From positions 116,342 to 180,341 of the forward strand of contig NZ_MRST01000026.1 in the NCBI RefSeq assembly GCF_001902145.1: a DNA stretch of 64,000 bases, given 5' to 3'. The DNA comes from Pseudomonas fluorescens (GTDB lineage Bacteria > Pseudomonadota > Gammaproteobacteria > Pseudomonadales > Pseudomonadaceae). The translations under genes and the position numbers were made by a program. Under the pieces are notes generated by a model. It saw only the letters and a list, made by a program, of their open reading frames with translations, was not told the DNA's origin and searched no databases. Below, piece after piece: positions 25,147 to 34,071 of this stretch. The first letter of the stretch is position 1. Every line of letters begins with the position of its first letter.

Positions 25147-26250
25147 TCAGAGCCTTACACTGGCAAAGGTCGACTCATTGCGCGCCTGGCTCAACGCCGA
25201 CATCGGCCCCGACAACGGTGACAACACCAACGCCTGCGGAATCGGCATCATCGCCACTTGCTGGGTGGTGTTGGAGCCTACGCGTTCATCCCGTGGCGGA
25301 ATGCCGAAATATTCGCGGTAGCACTTGGAAAAGTGCGGCGTAGACACAAACCCGCACACCGAGGCGACTTCGATGATCGACATCGGCGTCTGCTTGAGCA
25401 GTTGCCGTGCGCGGATCAGGCGCAGCTTGAGGTAGTAGCGCGACGGCGAGCAGTGCAGGTATTTCTGGAACAGCCGCTCCAACTGCCGGCGCGACACGGC
25501 AACATACACCGCCAGTTCGTCCAGGTCGATCGGCTCTTCGAGGTTGGCTTCCATCAGCGCGACGATTTCCTGCAGCTTGGGCTGGTTGGTGCCAAGCATG
25601 TGCTTGAGCGGCACACGCTGGTGATCCTGTTCGTTGCGGATGCGTTCGTACACGAACATCTCGGAGATGGCGGCCGACAATTCACGGCCGTGGTCGCGGC
25701 TGATCAGGTGCAACATCATGTCCAGGGGCGCGGTGCCACCGGAGCTGGTGAAGCGGTTGCGGTCGAGGGTGAACAGGCGCGTACTCATGGCTACCCGCGG
25801 GAAGGCTTCCTGCATCGACGCCAGGCATTCCCAGTGCACGCTGCAATCAAAGCCGTCGAGCAAGCCGGCGCAGGCCAGGGCCCAGCTGCCGGTGCACACT
25901 GCGCCAAGGCGACGAGACTGGCGTGCCTGGCTTTGCAGCCACGACACATGTTCACGGGTGACGGTGCGCTGGATACCTACGCCGCCGCACACGATGACCG
26001 TGTCCAGGACGGGTGCTTTGTGCATGGAGGCATCGGGTGTGATTTGCAGGCCATCGCTGGCCCACACTTGGTTGCCGTCGACACTCAGGGTTGTCCAGCG
26101 ATACAGCTCGCGGCCGGACAGCTGGTTGGCCATGCGCAGTGGCTCCACGGCAGACGCCAGGGAAATCAGCGTGAAATTGTCCAGCAGCAAAAAGCCGATG
26201 GATTGAGGCGCACGGTTCTGGGGTTGGGCCCCGGAGTTGGTCGACGTCAT
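25147..26250 (-). CDS. gbdR: Glycine betaine/dimethylglycine-responsive AraC activator
   Basis: Transcription activator of 367 residues with a DJ-1/GlxA-like sensor domain (about 15-205; SIGFLLLDNFTLISLASAVEPL, CTGSWALACAGLLDGFDCSVHWE) and a C-terminal AraC domain (about 235-330; VSRRQLERLFQKYLHCSPSRYY and SVCGFVSTPHFSKCYREYFGIPP). Position between the cdh genes and sdaB, and sequence, match GbdR, which activates gbcAB, dgcAB, sdaB and cbcXWV when betaine or dimethylglycine is present. GGAG precedes the ATG. The C-terminal 35 residues after the DNA-binding domain are Ser/Gln-rich and probably unstructured. Confidence 0.94.
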   Translation of the reverse strand: MTSTNSGAQPQNRAPQSIGFLLLDNFTLISLASAVEPLRMANQLSGRELYRWTTLSVDGNQVWASDGLQITPDASMHKAPVLDTVIVCGGVGIQRTVTREHVSWLQSQARQSRRLGAVCTGSWALACAGLLDGFDCSVHWECLASMQEAFPRVAMSTRLFTLDRNRFTSSGGTAPLDMMLHLISRDHGRELSAAISEMFVYERIRNEQDHQRVPLKHMLGTNQPKLQEIVALMEANLEEPIDLDELAVYVAVSRRQLERLFQKYLHCSPSRYYLKLRLIRARQLLKQTPMSIIEVASVCGFVSTPHFSKCYREYFGIPPRDERVGSNTTQQVAMMPIPQALVLSPLSGPMSALSQARNESTFASVRL

Positions 26251-26763
26251 CGCGGTATCTCCTCACATCACACAAAGCGGGTGGCGGCCTCAGGCGAGGC
26301 TCTTGTTATTGCGCTCGTCCTGGAAAGGAGAGGCTTTGTAATTGATAGAGCAAATGCCATGCCTAAAATTGAATGGCTATTCAAGAACTCCTGAAAACGA
26401 CCTGTTGATGCGTCTATACAAGCCCGCGCGTGAAGTGCGGGATATGAAGCATAACCGGCGAGGTTCAAGGGGGGTGAGCAGATCGGTAGCACTTGTGGGA
26501 AGGCGCTTTGCGGGCGTAGGAGAAGTCTGTCACCCAAAGCACATCAGGCGTGTGATCGTGTAGGAAATCGTTCGGAAGCTACTTATCTATTTGCGACGCG
26601 CTAAAAGATGGCGATTTTGGTTGAGGGTGTTCACTTTGTGAGCAGTGTTGGCTGAGCTACCGCATTCGCGAGCAAGCCCGCTCCCACATTTGACTGCATT
26701 CCTTCAGGATCTACTCGGTCAAAGGTGGGAGCGGGCTTGCTCGCGAATTCAGGCGACTCGGTC
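26251..26763. other. gbdR upstream region, no gene seen
   Basis: A 513-bp stretch between the gbdR start and the sdaB stop. It must hold the gbdR promoter. AT-richer sequence lies near 26340-26400. No open frame here looks like a protein family. A REP pair occupies the right end. Confidence 0.6.
26658..26750. repeat. REP pair in reversed arrangement
   Basis: Two GTGGGAGCGGGC-type palindromes, but with the GCTCCCAC ends facing inward, the opposite of most pairs in the window. It lies just after the sdaB stop. Confidence 0.8.
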
Positions 26764-28140
26764 TCAGCACTCCACAGCACTCACCGCCAACCCACCGCGT
26801 GATGTCTCTTTGTACTTGTCATGCATATCGGCCCCGGTATCACGCATGGTGCGGATCACCCGATCCAACGAGATAAAGTGCTGGCCATCGCCACGCAACG
26901 CCATTTGCGCCGCGTTGATCGCCTTCACCGCCGCAATTGCATTGCGCTCGATACACGGCACTTGCACCAGGCCGCCCACCGGGTCGCAGGTCAGGCCGAG
27001 GTTGTGTTCCAGGCCGATTTCGGCGGCGTTGCACAGTTGCTCCGGCGTGGCGCCGAGGATCTCCGCCAGCCCGGCTGCGGCCATGGCGCACGCGGAACCG
27101 ACCTCGCCCTGGCAACCGACTTCGGCACCGGAAATCGAAGCGTTCTTTTTACACAGGATGCCCACCGCCGCCGCGCCCAGCAGGTAGTCGACCACGTTGG
27201 CTTCGGTGACTTCTTCACTGAACTTCATAAAGTAGTGCAACACCGCCGGGATGATTCCCGCCGCGCCGTTGGTGGGCGCCGTGACCATGCGCCCACCGGC
27301 AGCGTTTTCTTCGTTGACCGCCAGGGCGAACAGGTTGACCCATTCCATGGCGCTCAAGGTCGAGCCGATCACATTGGGCTTGTTCAGCTCCTGCAAGCTG
27401 CGGTGCAACTTGGCAGCGCGACGGCGCACGTTCAAGCCGCCGGGCAGGATGCCTTCGTGCTTGAGGCCCTGCTCCACGCAATCTTGCATGGCGCGCCAGA
27501 GCTTCATCAGGCCGCTGCGGATTTCTTCTTCGCTGCGCCAGGTTTTTTCATTCGCCAGCATCAGTTCGGCAACGCGCAGGTTGTGGGTCTTGCACAGCTG
27601 CAACAGCTCCACGGCACTGGAAAAATCATAAGGCAGCTCGGTGCGGTCCATGTCCGCCACACCGCTTTGGGCCTGGGCTTCATCCACCACAAAACCGCCG
27701 CCCACCGAGTAATAGGTGTCGCGGTGCAACTCGCCGTTTTCGCCAAACACCACCAGGGTCATGGCATTGGGATGGAACGGCAGGTTCTCATCGAGCAGGC
27801 GCATGTCGCGCGCCCACACAAACGGCACCGGCAAACGCCCGTCCAGCAGCAGCGTATCGGTTTCGCGCAGGGTGTGGATGCGTGCGCCGATTTGCGTGGG
27901 ATCGATTGCGTCTGGCCACTCGCCCATCAGGCCCATGATGGTGGCGGTGTCGCTGCCGTGGCCGATGCCGGTGGCCGACAGCGAGCCGTACAGTTGCACT
28001 TCGACACGCTGCACCTGTTCCAGCCACCCACGCTCACGCAACCCTTGAACGAACAACGCCGCGGCGCGCATGGGCCCCACGGTGTGCGAACTCGAAGGCC
28101 CGATGCCGATCTTGAACAGGTCGAAAACGCTGATAGCCAT
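26764..28140 (-). CDS. sdaB: L-serine ammonia-lyase, iron-sulfur type
   Basis: Single-chain [4Fe-4S] serine deaminase of 458 residues, converting L-serine to pyruvate and ammonia, the last step from betaine-derived serine to central metabolism. The N-terminal domain starts SVFDLFKIGIGPSSSHTVGP. The C-terminal domain holds MVTAPTNGAAGIIPAV and cysteines in GILCKKNA, GAEVGCQGEVGSACA and LTCDPVGG that form the cluster. I chose the ATG at 28140, with AGGAG about 10 nt upstream; the 43-codon upstream extension is not family-like. The P. aeruginosa orthologue in this position is in the GbdR regulon. Confidence 0.94.
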   Translation of the reverse strand: MAISVFDLFKIGIGPSSSHTVGPMRAAALFVQGLRERGWLEQVQRVEVQLYGSLSATGIGHGSDTATIMGLMGEWPDAIDPTQIGARIHTLRETDTLLLDGRLPVPFVWARDMRLLDENLPFHPNAMTLVVFGENGELHRDTYYSVGGGFVVDEAQAQSGVADMDRTELPYDFSSAVELLQLCKTHNLRVAELMLANEKTWRSEEEIRSGLMKLWRAMQDCVEQGLKHEGILPGGLNVRRRAAKLHRSLQELNKPNVIGSTLSAMEWVNLFALAVNEENAAGGRMVTAPTNGAAGIIPAVLHYFMKFSEEVTEANVVDYLLGAAAVGILCKKNASISGAEVGCQGEVGSACAMAAAGLAEILGATPEQLCNAAEIGLEHNLGLTCDPVGGLVQVPCIERNAIAAVKAINAAQMALRGDGQHFISLDRVIRTMRDTGADMHDKYKETSRGGLAVSAVEC

Positions 28141-28322
28141 TAACGTGAAACTCCTCGATAAGCACGGGCCGGGCTTGAACGAGGTGCTACGCTCAGATCG
28201 CCCAGATGGCGGCATCATCAAGCTTTTGTTCGTCATCACGGCGTCCCACACCGACGCGTCCATGCTCACCAGCGTCGCTCGCGTGCGAACGTCTATTTTG
28301 GCCGTTTTTTGCGGTGCAGAAG

Positions 28323-28343
28323 GGTAAAAACAGCAGTTTTACC
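28323..28343. promoter_or_regulatory. Inverted repeat upstream of cbcX
   Basis: GGTAAAA and TTTTACC separated by 7 nt. It could be an operator or a small hairpin; no T tract follows. Confidence 0.35.
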
Positions 28344-28372
28344 TTCGGAAAAACCTGTAAGCGACGTCATCG

Positions 28373-28407
28373 GTACTGGATACGACCCTCCCTGTACTGG
28401 ATACGAC
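28373..28407 (+). promoter_or_regulatory. Direct repeat of 14 bp, 21-bp period, upstream of cbcX
   Basis: GTACTGGATACGAC occurs at 28373-28386 and 28394-28407, exactly two helical turns apart and about 150 bp before the cbcX ATG. Same-face direct half-sites are typical of AraC-family activators, so this is a good candidate GbdR site. Confidence 0.55.
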
Positions 28408-28556
28408 GCCCCCTGTAGGCGTCAGATTTTCACTGGTACATGATCAGTCTCGACTCGTTTGCACGGCACCGCGCCATCCGCTTCGTCGCACGCTCCAACC
28501 GCAACACTTATAAAGCGCGGCGAATGCCGCCAGAAAAGACACAGGAGTCTACCCAC

Positions 28557-29504
28557 ATGAAAGGTTCACCCTCGTTGTTGTTGGCCGCCATGCTGAGTCT
28601 GCCAGTCGTGGCACACGCCGCAGAACCGGAACAGTGCAAGACCGTCAACTTCTCCGATGTCGGCTGGACCGACATCACCGTCACCACCGCGACCACCAGC
28701 GAAATCCTCAAGGGCCTGGGCTACAAGCCACGCACCACGATGATTTCGGTACCTGTGACTTACAAGTCCCTGGCCGACGGCAAGAACATGGACATTTTCC
28801 TCGGCAACTGGATGCCGACCATGGAAAACGACATCAAGCAGTACCGTGATGCCGGCACCGTGGAAACCGTACGCGCCAACCTGGAGAACGCCAAGTACAC
28901 CCTGGCGGTCCCTGAGGCGCTGTATGAGAAGGGCCTGAAGGACTTCGCCGACATCGCCAAATTCAAGGATGAGCTGGGCGGCAAGATCTACGGCATCGAG
29001 CCGGGCAACGATGGCAACCGCACCATCCAGACACTGATCGACAAAGATGCCTTCGGCCTGAAAACCGCCGGTTTCAAGGTGGTCGAATCCAGCGAAGCCG
29101 GCATGCTCTCCCAGGTTGAACGCGCCTCCAAGCGCAACCAGGCCATCGTGTTTCTCGGCTGGGAACCACACCCGATGAACACCCGCTTCAAGATGAAGTA
29201 CCTGACCGGTGGTGATGACTCGTTCGGCCCCAACTACGGCCAGGCCACCATCTACACCAACACCCGCAAAGGCTACACCCAGGAATGCAGCAACGTCGGC
29301 CAGCTGCTGAAAAACCTGGTGTTCACCCTCGATATGGAAAGCACCCTGATGGGTAACGTCCTGGACGACAAGATGAAGGCCGATGCAGCCGCCAAGGCCT
29401 GGCTGCAGAAGAACCCGCAAGTGCTCGACACCTGGCTCGCCGGTGTCACCACCGTTGATGGCAAACCAGGGCTCGATGCCGTTAAAGCTTACCTCGCCAA
29501 ATAG
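28557..29504 (+). CDS. cbcX: Choline/betaine ABC transporter binding protein
   Basis: Periplasmic quaternary-amine binding protein of 315 residues. The signal peptide is about residues 1-22 (cleavage after AHA). Aromatic-cage residues are expected in VGWTDIT, GNWMPTM and GWEPHPMN. I chose the ATG at 28557, with AGGAG 9 nt upstream; the frame opens at 28440 but the added residues are not a signal peptide. It heads cbcX-cbcW-cbcV, and its paralogue caiX lies 7 kb away. By family it binds choline, and CbcWV would also serve CaiX. Confidence 0.9.
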   Translation: MKGSPSLLLAAMLSLPVVAHAAEPEQCKTVNFSDVGWTDITVTTATTSEILKGLGYKPRTTMISVPVTYKSLADGKNMDIFLGNWMPTMENDIKQYRDAGTVETVRANLENAKYTLAVPEALYEKGLKDFADIAKFKDELGGKIYGIEPGNDGNRTIQTLIDKDAFGLKTAGFKVVESSEAGMLSQVERASKRNQAIVFLGWEPHPMNTRFKMKYLTGGDDSFGPNYGQATIYTNTRKGYTQECSNVGQLLKNLVFTLDMESTLMGNVLDDKMKADAAAKAWLQKNPQVLDTWLAGVTTVDGKPGLDAVKAYLAK

Positions 29505-29573
29505 CACCCGCTGACCCCAGGCCGGTGCGCTGGCCTGGGATGTTTTCCCCTTCGCATGTGGACATTCACTACC

Positions 29574-30419
29574 ATGCTGACTGAACAGAAAATCCCACTA
29601 GGCCAGTACATCGCTGCCTTCGTCGACTGGTTGACCCAACACGGTGCCAACTACTTCGACGCAATCGCATCGACACTGGAAACGATGATCCACGGCGTGA
29701 CGTTTGCGCTGACCTGGTTCAATCCACTGGCATTGATCGGTCTGATTGCGCTGCTGGCTCACTTTATTCAACGTAAATGGGGACTGACTGTTTTTGTCAT
29801 CGCCTCCTTCCTGCTGATCCTCAACCTGGGGTACTGGCAGGAAACCATGGAAACCCTCGCGCAGGTGCTGTTCGCCACCCTCGTCTGCGTGGTCATTGGT
29901 GTGCCGCTGGGCATTGTTGCCGCGCATAAACCGATGTTCTACACCATGATGCGGCCGGTGCTCGATCTGATGCAGACCGTACCGACCTTCGTCTACCTCA
30001 TCCCTACCCTGACCCTCTTCGGGCTGGGTGTGGTGCCTGGGCTGATTTCCACGGTGGTGTTCGCGATTGCCGCGCCGATCCGCCTGACCTACCTGGGTAT
30101 CCGCGATGTGCCGCAAGAGCTGATGGACGCCGGCAAGGCTTTTGGCTGCTCGCGCCGCCAGTTGCTCTCGCGCATTGAACTGCCCCACGCCATGCCGAGC
30201 ATCGCCGCCGGCATTACTCAATGCATCATGCTGTCGCTGTCGATGGTGGTGATCGCGGCCTTGGTGGGCGCTGACGGCCTCGGCAAGCCGGTGGTCAATG
30301 CACTCAACACTGCCGATATTGCGCTGGGCTTTGAAGCGGGCCTGGCCATTGTGTTGCTCGCCATCATGCTCGACCGTATCTGCAAACAACCCGACGCTAA
30401 AGTAGGGGGTGATGCATGA
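29574..30419 (+). CDS. cbcW: Quaternary-amine ABC transporter permease
   Basis: Inner-membrane permease of about 281 residues with some six or seven membrane helices and the EAA-type loop LMDAGKAFGCSRRQLLSRIELPHAMPSI, which contacts the ATPase. It belongs to the ProW/OpuAB group for betaine and choline. Two starts are possible, 29556 and 29574; I prefer 29574 (MLTEQKIPLG) because GTGGA precedes it at reasonable distance. The stop overlaps the cbcV start (ATGA). Confidence 0.9.
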   Translation: MLTEQKIPLGQYIAAFVDWLTQHGANYFDAIASTLETMIHGVTFALTWFNPLALIGLIALLAHFIQRKWGLTVFVIASFLLILNLGYWQETMETLAQVLFATLVCVVIGVPLGIVAAHKPMFYTMMRPVLDLMQTVPTFVYLIPTLTLFGLGVVPGLISTVVFAIAAPIRLTYLGIRDVPQELMDAGKAFGCSRRQLLSRIELPHAMPSIAAGITQCIMLSLSMVVIAALVGADGLGKPVVNALNTADIALGFEAGLAIVLLAIMLDRICKQPDAKVGGDA

Positions 30420-31594
30420 GCATTATCCGATTTGACAACGTCGACGTGATCTTTTCCAAAGACCCACGCGAAGCGCTCAAGCTGCTGGACCAGGGCATGA
30501 GCCGTAACGAAATCCTGAAGAAAACCGGGCAGATTGTCGGCGTTGAAAAGGCCAGCCTGGATATCGAGAAAGGCGAGATCTGTGTGCTGATGGGCCTCTC
30601 TGGCTCGGGCAAGTCGAGCCTGCTGCGCTGCATCAACGGCCTCAACACCGTCAGCCGCGGCCAACTGTTTGTGGAGCATGAAGGTCGCCAGATCGACATC
30701 GCCTCCTGCACCCCCGCCGAGCTGAAAATGATGCGCACCAAACGCATCGCCATGGTGTTCCAGAAGTTCGCCTTGATGCCCTGGCTGACGGTGCGCGAGA
30801 ACATCAGCTTCGGCCTGGAGATGCAGGGCCGACCGGAGAAAGAACGACGCACGCTGGTGGACGAGAAACTCGAACTGGTGGGCCTGAGCCAATGGCGCAA
30901 CAAGAAGCCCGATGAGTTGTCCGGCGGTATGCAGCAACGCGTCGGCCTGGCCCGCGCCCTGGCGATGGACGCCGATATCCTGCTGATGGACGAACCCTTC
31001 TCGGCCCTCGACCCGCTGATTCGCCAAGGCTTGCAAGATGAACTGTTGGAACTGCAACGCAAGTTGAGCAAGACCATCGTGTTCGTGAGCCACGACCTGG
31101 ATGAAGCACTCAAGCTCGGCAGCCGTATCGCGATCATGAAAGACGGCAAGATCATCCAGTACAGCGTGCCGGAAGAGATCGTGCTGAACCCGGCGGACGA
31201 CTATGTGCGCACCTTCGTCGCCCATACCAACCCGTTGAACGTGCTGTGCGGGCGCAGCCTGATGCGCACCCTGGATAACTGCACGCGTGTGAATGGTTCG
31301 GTATGCCTTGATCCGGGTGGCGACTCCTGGCTCGACCTGGCCGATGGCAACACGATCCGGGGCGCACGCCAGAATGGCGTGACGATGAACCTGCAGAACT
31401 GGGCGCCAGGGCAAGCCGTGGAAGGGCTGGGCCGCGTACCGACGCTGGTGGACTCGAACATTGGCATGCGCGATGCGTTGCAGATTCGCTATCAGACCGG
31501 GAACAAGCTGGTGCTGCATGACAACAACAAGGTGGTGGGGATTTTGGGAGACAGTGAGCTCTACCACGCCCTGCTGGGCAAGAACCTGGGCTAG
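30416..31594 (+). CDS. cbcV: Quaternary-amine ABC transporter ATPase
   Basis: ATPase subunit of 392 residues energising choline, betaine and probably carnitine uptake. Walker A is GLSGSGKSS (about residue 62), the signature LSGGMQQR (about 171) and Walker B ILLMDEPFSALDP. The N terminus carries the ProV-type SRNEILKKTG helix, and about 110 residues follow the ATPase core, in the position where ProV-like proteins have regulatory domains. It overlaps cbcW by 4 nt and is followed by a REP pair. Confidence 0.92.
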   Translation: MSIIRFDNVDVIFSKDPREALKLLDQGMSRNEILKKTGQIVGVEKASLDIEKGEICVLMGLSGSGKSSLLRCINGLNTVSRGQLFVEHEGRQIDIASCTPAELKMMRTKRIAMVFQKFALMPWLTVRENISFGLEMQGRPEKERRTLVDEKLELVGLSQWRNKKPDELSGGMQQRVGLARALAMDADILLMDEPFSALDPLIRQGLQDELLELQRKLSKTIVFVSHDLDEALKLGSRIAIMKDGKIIQYSVPEEIVLNPADDYVRTFVAHTNPLNVLCGRSLMRTLDNCTRVNGSVCLDPGGDSWLDLADGNTIRGARQNGVTMNLQNWAPGQAVEGLGRVPTLVDSNIGMRDALQIRYQTGNKLVLHDNNKVVGILGDSELYHALLGKNLG

Positions 31595-31600
31595 AAGACC

Positions 31601-31708
31601 CCCTGTAGGAGCGAGCTTGCTCGCGAAAAACGAGCAAGCGACACGGGCTACCAGATTAGCGCTGCGTTATCGTTCACGTCTTTCGCGAGCAAGCTCGCTC
31701 CTACAGGG
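31601..31708. repeat. REP pair between cbcV and betT
   Basis: CCCTGTAGGAGCGAGC-type palindromes in inverted orientation. It lies between the convergent 3' ends of cbcV and betT and may act as a two-way transcript end. Confidence 0.87.
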
Positions 31709-31746
31709 AGCCGGGGCGTCAGGACGACGCCACCGGCTTTCACGCA

Positions 31747-33738
31747 TCAGCTATAGACCCGGCCAAGGAGCTGCCGATGGCTTTCAAACTGATCGAGCAC
31801 ATCCCGGGTGATCTGTTCCTGGGTGAAGCCCATCAGGTCATACTCCTGCGGCCCGTTGTGCAGGTACACCTCGGCACGGTAGTAACGGGTGCGCTCTTCC
31901 TCAGGCAGGTCAGCCGGCGCCGCCGAGTAGCCATCCAGGCTCACTTCGTAGACAAACGGGTTACCCTCGTCCATCTCGATCCGCACGCCGATGCAGCGTT
32001 TGGATTTGCCCAGCAGGGTCTGCACTTCCAGGCCCTGATCACGCAACGCACTCGCGGCTTCTTCCAACGCCGGCGTTACGTGCTTGTCCATAAAGCGCTG
32101 CACGGTGGCCTGGCTCGGTTGCAGGTCCAGGGCGCTCAAGCGCTCGCTGAAACCACGACGCCCGCGTTCAGCCAATTGCGCCTGCTCCTGTTCGATGGCC
32201 ACGTCCTGGCGCATGGCCTTGTGCAAACCGAACATAAAGAACACCAGCACCACCGAGAACGGCAGCCCCGCCAGCACCACCATGGTTTGCATGGCTTCGA
32301 AGTTACCGGCAAACAGCAGACCGATGGTCACCAGGGTGATCACCGCCGACCAGAAGATACGCAACCAGTGCGGCGCATCTTCATCCACGTTGCCGCCCTT
32401 GCAGGACAGGTTGGCCATCATCACCGCGCCGGAATCCGCCGGGGTCAGGAACAGCACAAAGCCCACGAAGATCGACACGCCGATCACCACTTTCGACGCC
32501 GGGTAATGCTCAAGCAGTTGGTAGATGGCCATGGACGGTTGTTCCAGCGCCGTCTTGCCCAACTCCACCGCCCCATGGTTCAACACCAGGTCCAGGGCCG
32601 AGTTGCCGAAGATCGACAGCCACGCCAGGGTAAAGCCCAGCGGGATCAGCAATACGCCAGCCACCAGCTCGCGCACGGTACGACCACGGGAAATACGCGC
32701 GATGAACATGCCCACAAATGGCGCCCAGGAAATCCACCAGGCCCAGTAGAACAGAGTCCACAGACCCATCCAGCGTTCGGTCTTGGCACCGTCGCCTTCG
32801 TACACATACAGGTCGAAGGTTTTCAGCACGATACCGTTGAGGTAATCACCGGTGTTCTGCACCAGGCCATTGAGCAGGTGCAAGGTAGGGCCGAACAACA
32901 GCACGAAGATCAGCAAACCGCTGAACAGCACGATGTTGAGGTTGGACAGGCGGCGAATACCGTTTTCCACACCCGACACGGCGGCAATGGTCGCCACGGT
33001 GCTCATCACGATGATCACGATCAGCAGGTTGGTATTGCTGTGCTCCATGCCGAACAGGTTTTCCAGCCCCGACGACACCTGCATCGAGCCGATCCCCAGG
33101 TTGGTCACCAGGCCCAGCAGGGTCACGAACATGCCGAAACCGTCTACCGCGTGGCCGGCCGCGCCCTTCACCCAACGCTCGCCCACCAGCGGGTACAGCG
33201 CCGAACGCAGTGCCAGCGGTTGGTTGTGACGGTACGCAAAGTACGCCACGGCCAGGCCGACCAGCGCATAGATCGCCCAGCCGTGCAGGCCCCAGTGCAG
33301 GAAGGTCAGTTGCAGCGCCTGGCGTGCCGCGCCATTGCTGGCGGCAGCGCCTTCGGGCGGGTTGAAGTAGTGGTCCAACGGCTCGGACGCACCGAAATAC
33401 AACAGCGAGATGCCGATACCGGACGAGAACAACATGCCGGCCCAGGCGCCATAGCTGAAGTCTGGGGTATCGTCCTTCGCACCCAGCTTAAGTTTCCCAT
33501 AGGACGAAAACGCCAGGCCGACCACAAACACCAGGTAGGCGGCGATGACCACCATGTAGTACCAGCCAAAGCTTTTCGACAGCCAGGCCTGTGCTACGCC
33601 GAGCATGCGCCCGGCCTCCTGCGGGGCGACGATCAGAATGGCGGTCAGCAATAAAATCAGCGCGGTGGAGGTGTAGAACACCCAACCGTTGACCCGGACC
33701 TTTTCCGGTGGGGTCTTTATAAGAGAGGCAGAACTCAT
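31747..33738 (-). CDS. betT: Choline transporter, BCCT family
   Basis: Proton- or sodium-coupled choline importer of 663 residues with about 12 membrane helices. BCCT landmarks are the Gly-rich IGFGTG-like region seen here as SGIGISLLYFGASEP, the tryptophan-rich segment WTLFYWAWWISWAPFVGMFIA and SRGRTVREL. A cytosolic C-terminal domain of about 150 residues (from LSALDLQPSQATV on) is typical of osmotically tuned members. I chose the ATG at 33738, with GGAG 11 nt upstream; the frame extends 20 codons further. It diverges from betI. Confidence 0.93.
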   Translation of the reverse strand: MSSASLIKTPPEKVRVNGWVFYTSTALILLLTAILIVAPQEAGRMLGVAQAWLSKSFGWYYMVVIAAYLVFVVGLAFSSYGKLKLGAKDDTPDFSYGAWAGMLFSSGIGISLLYFGASEPLDHYFNPPEGAAASNGAARQALQLTFLHWGLHGWAIYALVGLAVAYFAYRHNQPLALRSALYPLVGERWVKGAAGHAVDGFGMFVTLLGLVTNLGIGSMQVSSGLENLFGMEHSNTNLLIVIIVMSTVATIAAVSGVENGIRRLSNLNIVLFSGLLIFVLLFGPTLHLLNGLVQNTGDYLNGIVLKTFDLYVYEGDGAKTERWMGLWTLFYWAWWISWAPFVGMFIARISRGRTVRELVAGVLLIPLGFTLAWLSIFGNSALDLVLNHGAVELGKTALEQPSMAIYQLLEHYPASKVVIGVSIFVGFVLFLTPADSGAVMMANLSCKGGNVDEDAPHWLRIFWSAVITLVTIGLLFAGNFEAMQTMVVLAGLPFSVVLVFFMFGLHKAMRQDVAIEQEQAQLAERGRRGFSERLSALDLQPSQATVQRFMDKHVTPALEEAASALRDQGLEVQTLLGKSKRCIGVRIEMDEGNPFVYEVSLDGYSAAPADLPEEERTRYYRAEVYLHNGPQEYDLMGFTQEQITRDVLDQFESHRQLLGRVYS

Positions 33739-34071
33739 GGCGCAGATGCTCCAGGCAGTGCGAGAGAGAAACACAAGGCAACGGTTATCCCGGGACATCG
33801 ATTTTTCGGCAGTCGACGGACGGGTGTTATAAAGACACCCCGAAAATTCTTGAGCCCGCCGAAGCGGTGATCAGGCTCTGAAGTGGCCTGTTTCAAGGGT
33901 TTTTGCAGGTGTCGAAGGTTGCAGCTCGCAGGTAGGAAACATCTGTAGGCAGCGACCATTTGTCGCAGATCTTATTCTTTGTTGATTGAACGTTCAATCA
34001 AAACAAAATAGACTGGCCCTCAAGCCGATGGACGTGGATCGCCCATCGGCAGGCCTAAGGAGAGGTGCTAC
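33739..34071. other. betT/betI divergent regulatory region, no gene seen
   Basis: A 333-bp region holding a small inverted repeat (GGGTGT / ACACCC, 33822-33840), a perfect 20-bp palindrome (33982-34001) that should be the BetI operator, and a hairpin (GCCGATGG / CCATCGGC, 34024-34050) in the betI leader. Confidence 0.75.
33982..34001. promoter_or_regulatory. Probable BetI operator
   Basis: Perfect palindrome TTGATTGAACGTTCAATCAA located 70 bp before the betI start. Size and symmetry suit a TetR-family dimer, and position and motif fit BetI autorepression relieved by choline. Confidence 0.82.

Larger units (their letters stand above)
28141..28556. other. sdaB/cbcX divergent regulatory region, no gene seen
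   Basis: A 416-bp region holding the promoters of sdaB (left) and cbcXWV (right). It contains an inverted repeat at 28323-28343 and a 14-bp direct repeat at 28373-28407. Frames that cross it have no family resemblance. Confidence 0.7.

Noticed and set aside
24642..26406. A shared 14-mer GAAAACGACCTGTT at 24642-24655 and 26393-26406
   Set aside because: A few 14-bp matches are expected by chance in 64 kb, and the flanks do not align.
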